NCBI GenBank assembly: GCA_039594205.1
Contig: JBCNNW010000017.1
Span: forward strand, 1-55,611
DNA from: Pseudescherichia sp039594205
GTDB taxonomy: Bacteria; Pseudomonadota; Gammaproteobacteria; Enterobacterales; Enterobacteriaceae
Length of the DNA: 55,611 nucleotides
Reading direction: 5' to 3'
Position 1 is the first letter of the stretch. Each line of letters begins with the position of its first letter. The notes below the pieces were generated by a model. It did not search any database and was not told the DNA's origin. It was given only the letters and a program-made list of their open reading frames with translations. Positions 26,658-33,783 of this stretch are shown here, piece after piece. The translations under genes and the position numbers were made by a program.

Positions 26658-26685
26658 TTGAAGGCGGGGAAGTTATGTCTACAGT
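26658..26685 (+). promoter_or_regulatory. Candidate yciG promoter
   Basis: A -35-like TTGAAG and a -10-like TACAGT are 16 bases apart, about 70 bases before the yciG ATG. The -10 with CTACA resembles RpoS-type promoters, as expected for yciG, which is RpoS-dependent in E. coli. This is a visual match only. Confidence 0.35.
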
Positions 26686-26755
26686 TAAATATGCCTGACG
26701 GGGGAATTACTTCCCTCTATTTTTAAACCAAAACTGTATGTGGAAGGAGTATATT

Positions 26756-26935
26756 ATGGCCCAACAACATCGTGGCGGTTCAGGAAACTTTGCAGAAGAT
26801 AAACAGCGTGCATCTGAAGCAGGCCGTAAAGGCGGGCAGCAGAGCGGCGGGAACTTTAAAAACGACCCGCAGCGCGCATCTGAAGCAGGTAAGAAAGGCG
26901 GACAAAACAGTCACAGCGGCGGTCGTTCCTCCTGA
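26756..26935 (+). CDS. yciG: KGG-repeat stress protein YciG
   Basis: This 59-residue protein uses the ATG at 26756, after GGAAGGAG, and has the same length as E. coli YciG. It contains two copies of the KGG motif: DKQRASEAGRKGGQQSGGNF and DPQRASEAGKKGGQNSH. The family (including Bacillus GsiB) is small, hydrophilic and stress-induced. Its role in E. coli is linked to RpoS and surface motility. In E. coli it leads yciGFE near the trp region; here it sits after mglC and is followed by yciF. Confidence 0.94.
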   Translation: MAQQHRGGSGNFAEDKQRASEAGRKGGQQSGGNFKNDPQRASEAGKKGGQNSHSGGRSS

Positions 26936-26996
26936 CCGTAGCATGCATATATCTTATTTAATTCATTAAACCTGATTAAATATATATTGACTGTCG

Positions 26997-27032
26997 GTGG
27001 CAATCCTGTAATTGCCTTTACAGGATTGCCAC
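26997..27032 (+). other. Perfect 15-bp hairpin between yciG and yciF
   Basis: GTGGCAATCCTGTAA at 26997-27011 pairs perfectly with TTACAGGATTGCCAC at 27018-27032 across a six-base loop. No T-run follows, so it is not a standard terminator. It sits in the 141-base gap of the yciG-yciF pair and could stabilise the upstream message, attenuate transcription or bind a regulator. Confidence 0.8.
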
Positions 27033-27076
27033 ATTCAATAAAGGATCCATCCCGGCGACCTAAAGAGGAATTAATT

Positions 27077-27556
27077 ATGCCAGCGGTAAAAACACTTGAA
27101 GATCTCTTTATTCATGAACTGTCAGACATATACAGCGCCGAGAAACAGATAGCGCGCGCACTGCCAAAAATGGCCCGCGCAGCGACCTCCGAACAATTGG
27201 TTACCGCGTTTGAAACCCATCTCGAAGAGACCCGCGGACAGATTGAACGAATCGACCAGATTGTTGAAGTCACCGAAGGTCTACGTATTCGCCGTATGAA
27301 ATGCCACGCCCTTGAGGGTCTGGTAGAAGAGGCGCAGGAGATTATCGATTCCGTGGCTGCAGGTGAGCTGCGTGACGAGGGTCTGATTGGTGCTGCACAA
27401 AAAGTTGAGCACTATGAGATCGCCTCTTACGGTACGCTGCGTACTCTGGCCCTGAAGCTGGGCTACAAAGAAGCGGCTAAGCTGCTGGAAGAGACGCTGA
27501 ACGAAGAGAAACAGACCGATGTGAAACTCACCGGTATTGCCGAAGGCAAAAAATAA
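27077..27556 (+). CDS. yciF: Ferritin-like DUF892 stress protein YciF
   Basis: This 159-residue protein takes its start from the ATG at 27077, after AAAGAGGAATTAATT; 30 upstream in-frame codons are not conserved and contain the hairpin. It closely resembles E. coli YciF: TLEDLFIHELSDIYSAEKQI, THLEETRGQIERIDQIVE, RRMKCHALEGLVEEAQEIID and KVEHYEIASYGTLRTLA. The helical pattern and Glu/His residues are those of the ferritin-like family, with a probable dinuclear metal site. The biochemical role is unknown; expression is RpoS- and osmotic-stress-linked in E. coli. A 28-codon gene follows 9 bases later. Confidence 0.94.
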   Translation: MPAVKTLEDLFIHELSDIYSAEKQIARALPKMARAATSEQLVTAFETHLEETRGQIERIDQIVEVTEGLRIRRMKCHALEGLVEEAQEIIDSVAAGELRDEGLIGAAQKVEHYEIASYGTLRTLALKLGYKEAAKLLEETLNEEKQTDVKLTGIAEGKK

Positions 27557-27565
27557 GGAGGCGCT

Positions 27566-27652
27566 ATGCGTATTGATTACTCCCTGAACGTTGAAAAAGA
27601 CGATCCTTCCGAGTCGCCGGAGTCTGGCGATAAAAAGCCTGAGAAAAAGTAG
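27566..27652 (+). CDS. 28-residue hydrophilic small protein downstream of yciF
   Basis: The ATG at 27566 is preceded by AAGGAGG with optimal spacing, only nine bases after the yciF stop. The product starts MRIDYSLNVEKDDPSESPES and ends in a Lys-rich tail with TAG at 27650. It is rich in Ser, Pro, Glu and Lys and likely disordered. Coupling to yciF and the strong RBS favour a real gene. The stop codon falls in the loop of a 9-bp hairpin, and a terminator follows. I recognise no family. Confidence 0.65.
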   Translation: MRIDYSLNVEKDDPSESPESGDKKPEKK

Positions 27653-27661
27653 CTCAGGCTT
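27635..27661 (+). other. Hairpin enclosing the stop codon of the 28-residue ORF
   Basis: AAGCCTGAG and CTCAGGCTT form a perfect 9-bp stem around AAAAAGTAG, whose TAG is the stop codon. It is followed seven bases later by the operon terminator, giving tandem 3' hairpins. Confidence 0.7.
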
Positions 27662-27667
27662 GAAGAG

Positions 27668-27699
27668 AACCGGTCAGCCATGCTGGCCGGTTTTTTTAT
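27668..27699 (+). terminator. Rho-independent terminator of the yciGF operon
   Basis: AACCGGTCAGC and GCTGGCCGGTT pair around a CAT loop (one G-T mismatch) and are followed by a T-run ending TTTTTTTATC. Confidence 0.9.
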
Positions 27700-27714
27700 C
27701 GTTGTAGCCGCGCC

Positions 27715-28482
27715 CTATTTTTGCGGCTCTTCTTTGATGCCCATCGCCATCACCTGCGCCGGATCGAACAGCGACAGGCTCTCTACCTCATCAAGCAGGA
27801 TCACCTTACGGAAATCCAGGGCCGACTGCGGCTCGGTATCAAGGTTGATTTCGTGCTTGGCATACCAGGCGCTGTAGTTATTCTCAATATTAAGCTGGTG
27901 GGAGTGACGATCCCGGTGGCCGCTGAGCATTGGGATCAGCTCAATATTTCTTACCTCGGTATCGTCAAGCGTAGCGCCGTGGATCATGCCGATATAGACC
28001 CGCTGCGATTTCAGGGTGATCCATGCCAGCTGGCCTGTCTCCATACACTGGTAGAGCAGCCCCTCAACGCCGTTGCCCCGGGTGAGAAACTTATACAGCT
28101 GGCGGCGACCGTTGCCGTCGAGACGAGCGCTGCCTGCCCAGTTAGAGCGATAGAGGCAGAACAGGGTCGCAAAGGCGAGCATGATCACTACCGGAGCCTG
28201 AATGCCGAGGAAGCTCCAGTTCATAAAGGTCACCTGTAGACGGTGCTCTTCTGAGCCAAACCACTGCGGCAGCGCATCCATGCCCATCGATGAAAACAGC
28301 AGCAGTAACCATATCAGGGCGGTAGCAATGATCCCCTGTAGCATAAAGATGCAGCCGTACAGGGCTACCAGAAAGTAGACGTCCCAGCCAAAGGAGCGCC
28401 GTAGTTTAAAGCGGGTAGAGAGGTCGCGGCTGGTGTACCAGTAACCGGAAACCATTAATACCATGAATATTGCCGTCGCCAT
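27715..28482 (-). CDS. Uncharacterised membrane protein, three N-terminal TM segments
   Basis: This 255-residue protein starts MATAIFMVLMVSGYWYTSRD. Hydrophobic segments are at roughly 2-17, 35-65 and 86-110. A soluble C-terminal half follows with TLKSQRVYIGMIHGATLDDT and KVILLDEVESLSLFDPAQ. The latter half looks like a small beta-rich ligand or effector domain, but I recognise no named family. The gene starts one base after the stop of the 67-codon gene upstream (TAAGATG), so the two form a coupled pair. It converges on the yciGF terminator. Confidence 0.8.
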   Translation of the reverse strand: MATAIFMVLMVSGYWYTSRDLSTRFKLRRSFGWDVYFLVALYGCIFMLQGIIATALIWLLLLFSSMGMDALPQWFGSEEHRLQVTFMNWSFLGIQAPVVIMLAFATLFCLYRSNWAGSARLDGNGRRQLYKFLTRGNGVEGLLYQCMETGQLAWITLKSQRVYIGMIHGATLDDTEVRNIELIPMLSGHRDRHSHQLNIENNYSAWYAKHEINLDTEPQSALDFRKVILLDEVESLSLFDPAQVMAMGIKEEPQK

Positions 28483-28483
28483 C

Positions 28484-28687
28484 TTACGCCCTCTTTAGTG
28501 CATCAACATGGCGGATAAAATCCTCCTTCACGGCCTTGCTGCGGACGTTAACCCGCGCTCTGCCGTCCTCATCAATAATGATCCGCTCCCCGTCGTCGAT
28601 AGATTCCTGAACATCCCGGTGATCGGTCACCTGCAACAGCTTTTCCGGACTGGTGAATAGATAGCGTAGAATTCTCACAATGAACAA
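28484..28687 (-). CDS. Uncharacterised 67-residue protein coupled to a membrane protein
   Basis: The product starts MFIVRILRYLFTSPEKLLQV and continues with DVQESIDDGERIIIDEDGRA; it ends with a basic helix (VKEDFIRHVDALKRA). The frame has a start following AGGAGGTTGTTC on the minus strand. It ends one base before the ATG of the 255-residue membrane protein, whose RBS lies within its last codons. I recognise no family. Function unknown, but a joint role with the membrane protein is implied by the tight coupling. Confidence 0.75.
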   Translation of the reverse strand: MFIVRILRYLFTSPEKLLQVTDHRDVQESIDDGERIIIDEDGRARVNVRSKAVKEDFIRHVDALKRA

Positions 28688-28794
28688 CCTCCTGTGTCAC
28701 TAACAGTATAGATGCCCTGTGGCAGAGGCTAAAAAGTAGCGATATGTAACGGCAGATGGCATATTTTACAAAATGATTCAGATCGGGAGGATTT

Positions 28795-29127
28795 ATGCAC
28801 GCTTATGTTCATCTGGGGATCGCCATTGTGGCTGAGGTGATCGGGACAACGCTGATGCGCTACTCCGAGGGGTTTACAAAACTCTGGCCGACGGCGGCCA
28901 CGCTCGGCTGCTATGCCGTGGCGTTCTGGTTTCTCTCTCAAACCTTACAGTACATTCCTACCGGGATTGCCTACGCCATTTGGTCCGGGGTGGGTATCGT
29001 GCTGATTAGCGCCGCAGGATGGATCTTTAGCGGCCAGAAGCTGGACCTGCCAGCCATCGGCGGAATGGCGCTGATTTGCGCTGGTGTACTGGTCATCAAC
29101 CTTTTTTCTAAAAGCGTTGTGCACTAA
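28795..29127 (+). CDS. emrE: Small multidrug resistance efflux protein EmrE
   Basis: This 110-residue protein has the length of E. coli EmrE with four membrane segments. The essential glutamate is at residue 14 (IVAEVIGTTLMRYSEGFT), and Trp63 lies in IPTGIAYAIWSGVGIVLIS. The C-terminal GQKLDLPAIGGMALICAGVL is also conserved. It exchanges protons for quaternary or aromatic cations across the inner membrane. In K-12 emrE lies in a prophage; here it is between the membrane-protein pair and an EAL-HDOD gene. RBS GGGAGG is visible. Confidence 0.95.
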   Translation: MHAYVHLGIAIVAEVIGTTLMRYSEGFTKLWPTAATLGCYAVAFWFLSQTLQYIPTGIAYAIWSGVGIVLISAAGWIFSGQKLDLPAIGGMALICAGVLVINLFSKSVVH

Positions 29128-29217
29128 AGTGTGAGCTGGCACGGGCTGAGCGCTCGATCTCAGAGGGGATTTAGCTATAGTTAAATTTTGCCGCTAACAT
29201 ATGCCATGGAGAGGAGT

Positions 29218-30444
29218 ATGTACTCATTTGTTGCGAGACAACCCATTTTTGACAAAAACATGGCGACCGTTGGCTGGGAGCTGCTGTTTCGTGACGGGTT
29301 AACCAACCGGTTTCCAGACGTCTCGTCTGAGTATGCGACAAAACAAATTATCTCCGATCTCTTCTTCTCAACGCCGCTGCCGTCGCTGGTGGGTAAGCAC
29401 GCCTGCTATATCAACTTTCCCGGCGAGATGATCGTTCAGGGCTTTGCCGATGCGCTTCCTCATGACAAGGTGGTGATTGAGATCCTTGAAACGGCCACGC
29501 CCACTAACGAACTGCTGGCCGCCGTGCGTCGCCTCTCCGCAGGTGGATTCAAAATCGCCCTCGATGACTTCGCCCTCAAAAGCGAGTGGGAGCGCTTTTT
29601 CCCCTATATCAGCATCATTAAATTCGATATTCAGGCCCAGACCTTCGAGGAGATCTCAGGCTATATTACGCACAACCGTAACCGGCTAGGCAAGGTTACG
29701 CTGCTGGCTGAAAAAGTCGAAACGCAAGAGGAGTTCGATCGCTATCGCGCGTTCGGTTTCGATCTGTTTCAGGGCTACTTCTACAGCAAGCCCGAAGTAT
29801 TGCAAAACAAGCGGCTATCGCAAAATAAGGTGTTACAGATCCAGCTAATTGCCGAGGTTAACGCAGAGCATCCCGACCTGGCGAAAATCGAAAATTACCT
29901 GAAGAGCGACATTAGTCTCTCCTATACGTTAATGCGCTACACCCGCAACGTGGTCTATAACACTCGCGGCATTGAGATGGTGAAAAACAGCACCCTCAAA
30001 GATACGCTGCTCTATCTTGGCTTTAACGAGCTGCGCCGTTTTGTTTCGATCTCCTGTTTGACCAGCATCGCCAACGTTAAAACCACCGAGCTTTACCATA
30101 TGAGCCTGGTGCGAGGCATGTTCTGCGAGCTGCTTGCCAAAGCGGCGGGCCGAGAGCCGCTCTCCCATGACGCTTTCTTCTGCGGTCTGTTTTCGTTGCT
30201 GGATGCTATTCTCGGCATCGCGCTGGAGGATCTGGTTAAGCAGATTGCGCTATCGGAGCGGGTTATGCAGGCTTTGACCGAAGACGAGGGGGTACTCTAT
30301 CCGTTCCTGGATCTGGCCCGTCTCTATGAACAGCAGCGTTGGGAAGAGGTAAATGCAGTCGCGAAAAGCCTCGGTCTGCCACCTGAAACGGTGATTGAGA
30401 CCATGAAGCGCGCCACCGCCTGGGCGGATAATATCGCCTTCTGA
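29218..30444 (+). CDS. EAL-HDOD signalling protein (YuxH-like)
   Basis: This 408-residue protein takes its start from the ATG at 29218 (MYSFVARQPIFDKNM), after GAGAGGAG; ten upstream codons have weaker support. The N-terminal EAL-like domain (about 1-200) has WELLFRD in place of the EALxR motif, INFPGE, VIEILET, ALDDFALK, IIKFD, LAEKVET and QGYFYSKP. Most acidic ligands remain but the DDFG loop is DDFA and the following loop differs, so phosphodiesterase activity is doubtful. The C-terminal HDOD domain (about 205-400) has LKSDISLSYTLMRY and ELRRFVSISC. Such proteins relay c-di-GMP or stress signals; the role here is unknown. Confidence 0.9.
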   Translation: MYSFVARQPIFDKNMATVGWELLFRDGLTNRFPDVSSEYATKQIISDLFFSTPLPSLVGKHACYINFPGEMIVQGFADALPHDKVVIEILETATPTNELLAAVRRLSAGGFKIALDDFALKSEWERFFPYISIIKFDIQAQTFEEISGYITHNRNRLGKVTLLAEKVETQEEFDRYRAFGFDLFQGYFYSKPEVLQNKRLSQNKVLQIQLIAEVNAEHPDLAKIENYLKSDISLSYTLMRYTRNVVYNTRGIEMVKNSTLKDTLLYLGFNELRRFVSISCLTSIANVKTTELYHMSLVRGMFCELLAKAAGREPLSHDAFFCGLFSLLDAILGIALEDLVKQIALSERVMQALTEDEGVLYPFLDLARLYEQQRWEEVNAVAKSLGLPPETVIETMKRATAWADNIAF

Positions 30445-30599
30445 ACAGTCAAACCTATTACCACGCTTCGATATCACACATTCAGCGGCTGTTAGCTATG
30501 CCGGGCGGCGCTATGCTTGCCCGGCCTACGGCGAGCACGGTGTGGTTGTAGAGCCGGTAAGCGCAGCGCCAACGGGCGCAAAAAAGCATCGCCTTCTGA
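30433..30599. repeat. 12-bp direct repeat flanking the BIME interval
   Basis: ATCGCCTTCTGA occurs at 30433-30444, as the last codons of the EAL-HDOD gene, and again at 30588-30599 just before sanA. The copies bound the segment carrying the REP elements. It may be a duplication left by an insertion or recombination event. Confidence 0.6.
30499..30581. repeat. BIME-type REP elements between the EAL-HDOD gene and sanA
   Basis: TGCCGGGCGGCGCTATGCTT followed by GCCCGGCCTAC at 30499-30529 is a classic REP palindrome. A second partial REP-like sequence (TGTAGAGCCGGTAAGCGCAG) follows at 30547. They occupy the gap between two convergent genes. Confidence 0.8.
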
Positions 30600-30602
30600 G
30601 AT

Positions 30603-31322
30603 CTACTTTTTCGCTTTCGGTTGGATATCGAGCAGCTGCTCCGGCGTCACCGCCGGATAGCCCTGGGCATCATCCGGCACGTCCTGCAGTGACGAGATAG
30701 GCAGCAGCGGACCAAGGAAGCGCGGCTCGCGTTTAAAGATATAGAGATCCGCCAGCGCGCCCAGACGGGCACCAAACTCCCGCACCCGTACGGTCAGCAT
30801 ATCTTTCGGTGAAGGCACGGCGTAGCACTGCGCCTGAATGCCGCGATGCAGGGCGATAAACAGCGCGCGCTCGCAGTGGAAACGCTGGGTGATAATAATA
30901 AAGTCGTTGGTGTCGAAGACCTTACGCGTTCGCACGATAGAGTCCAGGGTGCGGAAGCCCGCGTAGTCCAGCACGATATCCTGTGGATCGACCCCGGCGG
31001 CAATCAGATCCTTACGCATGGTGACCGGCTCGTTATAGCTCTGCAGCGCGTTATCACCGCTCAGCAGCAGATAGTTTACCTTGCCGCTGTTATAGGCGTT
31101 CAGCGCGCCCTGAATGCGGTAGCGATAGTACTGATTGATGACGCCGGTGCGGTAATACTTGGCGGTACCCAGCACCACCCCGACCTGGCGATAGGGCAGA
31201 TCCTGCAGGTCATCGTAGATCCACGGGGAGGTTTTCCAGCTTATCCAGCGGTCCAGACCAAGCGCGGTTAACAGCAGCAAGCCGATGATGACTAACAGGC
31301 TGTATAACAAACGCTTTAACAT
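30603..31322 (-). CDS. sanA: Envelope integrity protein SanA (DUF218)
   Basis: This 239-residue protein has the same length as E. coli SanA. It has an N-terminal membrane anchor (LLYSLLVIIGLLLLTALGLD) followed by the DUF218 domain: VGVVLGTAKYYRTGVINQYY, LLLSGDNALQSYNEPVTMRK, DYAGFRTLDSIVRT and ITQRFHCERALFIA. It is needed for the vancomycin barrier at high temperature in E. coli. It is transcribed in the same direction as cdd, 148 bases downstream of it. Confidence 0.97.
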   Translation of the reverse strand: MLKRLLYSLLVIIGLLLLTALGLDRWISWKTSPWIYDDLQDLPYRQVGVVLGTAKYYRTGVINQYYRYRIQGALNAYNSGKVNYLLLSGDNALQSYNEPVTMRKDLIAAGVDPQDIVLDYAGFRTLDSIVRTRKVFDTNDFIIITQRFHCERALFIALHRGIQAQCYAVPSPKDMLTVRVREFGARLGALADLYIFKREPRFLGPLLPISSLQDVPDDAQGYPAVTPEQLLDIQPKAKK

Positions 31323-31470
31323 GCAGATCGCTCGGTACGGGATGAAATTTCATTCAGGCTACTTTACCCGCAGCGTAAGCGCAAGAATCAGCGATTCAAC
31401 TGCGGCGATTTTCACCACAACGTTTTCTTTGTGTTCTCCGGTTTACGGCAGGCGCGAGACCTGCCGTCGG

Positions 31471-32358
31471 TCAGGCTGAGAGCGAGACGCGCTCAACGTA
31501 GCGGCAGCCCAGCGCTCTCAGGGTGGCGGAGGTCGCATCCCACTGGGTGAGGGGGGCGTCCGGGCGTTCAGCCAGCACGGCACGGCGCATATCCGGATAG
31601 TCATAGCCGTTCAGGCTCAGCAGATTGAGCGCTCCCTGCAGCGGCGGCAGGGACGGATTGAAGGCTGCATTTTCCGCATAGCGTCCGGCGAAAATCAGAC
31701 CGTTATTTAGCTCAATGGCGACGCCGGAGGGAGCGTTGCTGTAAGGCGCATGGCTCTGGTTGGCGGCGTCGATGGCCGCCTTGACCAGCGCTTCGCCCTC
31801 TGACGGGAAGCGGTGGTTCTCATCATCCATCAGCAGGGTATTGATCTCGAGATCTTTAGGACCAAAGGCATCTGGCAGGTAGTCTGCCAGGGTATGCGGA
31901 TCGCGGCCTGGCAGGGCAATACGCAGATCGAGGCCGCTGTTCAGCTCGTTCATAAACTGACGGCAGTGCCCGCAGGGGGTGTAGTTAACGGTAATAGCCA
32001 CCAGCGATTTTTCGCCCCGCAGCCAGGCGTGGCTAATGGCGCTCTGCTCGGCGTGAACGGTCTGCTGCATGGTAGAGCCTAAAAATTCCATATTGCCGCC
32101 GAAGTACCATGTACCGCTTACCCCGCGGGCAATAGCGCCGACGTTAAAATGCGAGAGATCGGCCCGGGCGCAGGCGGCGGCCAGCGGCAGGAGCGCAAAG
32201 GCCAGCGCGTCTTCATCCAGCTCCGTAGCGCTTGTCAGCGCTTTCACCTGCTCCGCGCTTAGCATGGCGGGAAAATGGTCATCCGCAAGAATGGGGGCTA
32301 AAGCAGATTGCAGATCCTCAGCAAGGGTAGTGAAAGCCGAGTGAAAACGTGAATGCAT
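31471..32358 (-). CDS. cdd: Cytidine deaminase Cdd
   Basis: This 295-residue protein compares with 294 in E. coli. The zinc-dependent active site is complete: His102 and Glu104 in VHAEQSAISHAWL, and Cys129 and Cys132 in TPCGHCRQFMNEL. The duplicated C-terminal domain contains SGVAIELNNG and ENAAFNPSLPPLQGALNLL. It deaminates cytidine and deoxycytidine in pyrimidine salvage. A CRP site 60-75 bases upstream suggests CRP/CytR control as in E. coli. Confidence 0.98.
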   Translation of the reverse strand: MHSRFHSAFTTLAEDLQSALAPILADDHFPAMLSAEQVKALTSATELDEDALAFALLPLAAACARADLSHFNVGAIARGVSGTWYFGGNMEFLGSTMQQTVHAEQSAISHAWLRGEKSLVAITVNYTPCGHCRQFMNELNSGLDLRIALPGRDPHTLADYLPDAFGPKDLEINTLLMDDENHRFPSEGEALVKAAIDAANQSHAPYSNAPSGVAIELNNGLIFAGRYAENAAFNPSLPPLQGALNLLSLNGYDYPDMRRAVLAERPDAPLTQWDATSATLRALGCRYVERVSLSA

Positions 32359-32417
32359 GGCGTTGCCTCATAGCAGTGTAATGGGAGCCTAGTGTAAAGA
32401 GCGCGAGGCTCTTTATA

Positions 32418-32433
32418 TGTGATTCAAATCACA
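32418..32433. promoter_or_regulatory. CRP site upstream of cdd
   Basis: TGTGATTCAAATCACA is a perfect CRP palindrome. It lies between yohK and cdd, where E. coli has CRP and CytR control of cdd. CytR contact is inferred from the known E. coli system. Confidence 0.88.
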
Positions 32434-32487
32434 CTCTTTATGCAACTTATGAAATTCAAATTAAAAATGCGCGACGCATCGCAAATT

Positions 32488-33183
32488 TTAACCCACCAGC
32501 GTCAGGATCAGCGGGAAGAGCAGGGGAGCTATCAGCGAGGTGATAATCCCGCAAAGTACCAGCGCCAGCGAGCTGAATGCGCCCTCCTGATAGTCCAGCT
32601 CCGCGCAGCGTGCCGTACCCAGCGCATGGGAGGCGGTACCCATCGCCAGGCCGCGCGCCGCTTTGGTACGAATACGCATCAGGTTCAGCAGAGTATGACC
32701 AAACACTGCCCCAAGGATGCCTACAAAGATCACGCAGACCGCGCTAATGGCCGGAATGCCGCCGATGCTGCCCCCAACCGCCATGGCAATCGGCGTGGTA
32801 ACCGATTTTGGCAGGATCGAGGCGGCGATCTCCGGCGAGGCGCCCATCAGCAGGGCAACGGTAGTGCCGGTGACCATTGCGACCACGCTGCCGATAAAGC
32901 AGATAGAGATAATCGATTTCCAGCGGGCGCGGATCTGATGCAGCTGCTCGTAGAGCGGGTAGGCCAGCGCCACCACGGCGGGCTGGAGCAGATCGTTCAG
33001 GATTTTGCTCCCGGCGAAATAGCGCTCATAGGGGATGCCGGTCAGCAGCAGGAAGGGGATCAGCACCACCATCGCCACCAGCAGCGGATTGAGCAGAGGC
33101 ATCTTAAAACGCATTGCCAGCTTGCGGGCCGCAAAGAAGACCGCCAGCGTCAGCGGCAGCGACCACCAGATATTTTCCATCAC
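32488..33183 (-). CDS. yohK: LrgB/CidB-family inner membrane protein YohK
   Basis: This 231-residue protein has several membrane segments and the LrgB blocks LLNPLLVAMVVLIPFLLLTG, DLLQPAVVALAYPLYEQLHQ, LPKSVTTPIAMAVGGSIGG and GLAMGTASHALGTARC. It matches E. coli YohK in length. The frame opens GTG-ATG, so the start could be at 33183 or 33180; the ATG overlaps the yohJ stop as TGATG. LrgAB/CidAB proteins are holin-like in architecture and linked to murein hydrolase control or pyruvate or glycolate transport in other species. Confidence 0.95.
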   Translation of the reverse strand: MMENIWWSLPLTLAVFFAARKLAMRFKMPLLNPLLVAMVVLIPFLLLTGIPYERYFAGSKILNDLLQPAVVALAYPLYEQLHQIRARWKSIISICFIGSVVAMVTGTTVALLMGASPEIAASILPKSVTTPIAMAVGGSIGGIPAISAVCVIFVGILGAVFGHTLLNLMRIRTKAARGLAMGTASHALGTARCAELDYQEGAFSSLALVLCGIITSLIAPLLFPLILTLVG

Positions 33184-33575
33184 GATTTCGCTCCTTTCTC
33201 ACCTACCCTGCGCTCGCCGTGCACCAGGTGCGAGCTCCAGCTCACGACCAGGAAGACCACAAGGGTACTGATTGCGCAGGAGACCACCACCGGGCCAAAC
33301 TGCGCCCGCAGCACGTCGTAATACTGCATTACGCCTACGCCAATAGGCACAAACAGCAGCGCCATATAGCGGATCAGCACATAGCAACCGGGATTAACCC
33401 ACTTTGCCGGCAGGATTTGCAGCGCCAGCAGAACGAACATGATCAGCATGCCGATGATGCTGCCGGGGATAGTAATGGGAAGCAGGGAGGCGATAGCGAT
33501 CCCGGCATACAGACAGGCATAAATCAGCGCGAAAGCGCGCAGATACTGCCAGACAATGGTTAACGGTTTAGACAT
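33180..33575 (-). CDS. yohJ: LrgA/CidA-family inner membrane protein YohJ
   Basis: This 131-residue protein starts MSKPLTIVWQYLRAFALIYA, from the ATG at 33575; twelve upstream codons lack family support. Four membrane segments are visible with PITIPGSIIGMLIMFVLLA and ILPAKWVNPGCYVLIRYMAL, followed by LFVPIGVGVMQYYDVLRAQF. It matches E. coli YohJ. It is translationally coupled to yohK and forms the LrgA-type half of the pair. Confidence 0.95.
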   Translation of the reverse strand: MSKPLTIVWQYLRAFALIYACLYAGIAIASLLPITIPGSIIGMLIMFVLLALQILPAKWVNPGCYVLIRYMALLFVPIGVGVMQYYDVLRAQFGPVVVSCAISTLVVFLVVSWSSHLVHGERRVGEKGAKS

Positions 33576-33783
33576 GGTGAAAGCCTCTGATGAAACGTAT
33601 TCATCATACAATTGATTCGATAACTGTGCTATCGATCACATCATGAATTGTGAGCATACCAAATATTCCTGAATGGAACGTCAGGCATTGATACAAGATT
33701 AGGTATAAACCACGGGGTAAAGCCCCTTTCACCCACGGGCCAGAGGCGCTACCATACGCGCCTCTTTTCTGACGGGTAACCTT

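Larger units (their letters stand above)
26431..26755. other. 325-base intergenic region between mglC and yciG
   Basis: It holds the mglBAC terminator at its left end, then an AT-rich stretch. No gene is supported. A candidate yciG promoter (TTGAAG at 26658, 16 bases, TACAGT at 26680) and a small GGGAA-TTAC-TTCCC hairpin near 26701-26714 are visible. A seven-codon frame at 26675 is too short to support. Confidence 0.6.

Noticed and set aside
26675..26698. Seven-codon leader frame before yciG
   Set aside because: It is too short to support and lies within the candidate promoter region.
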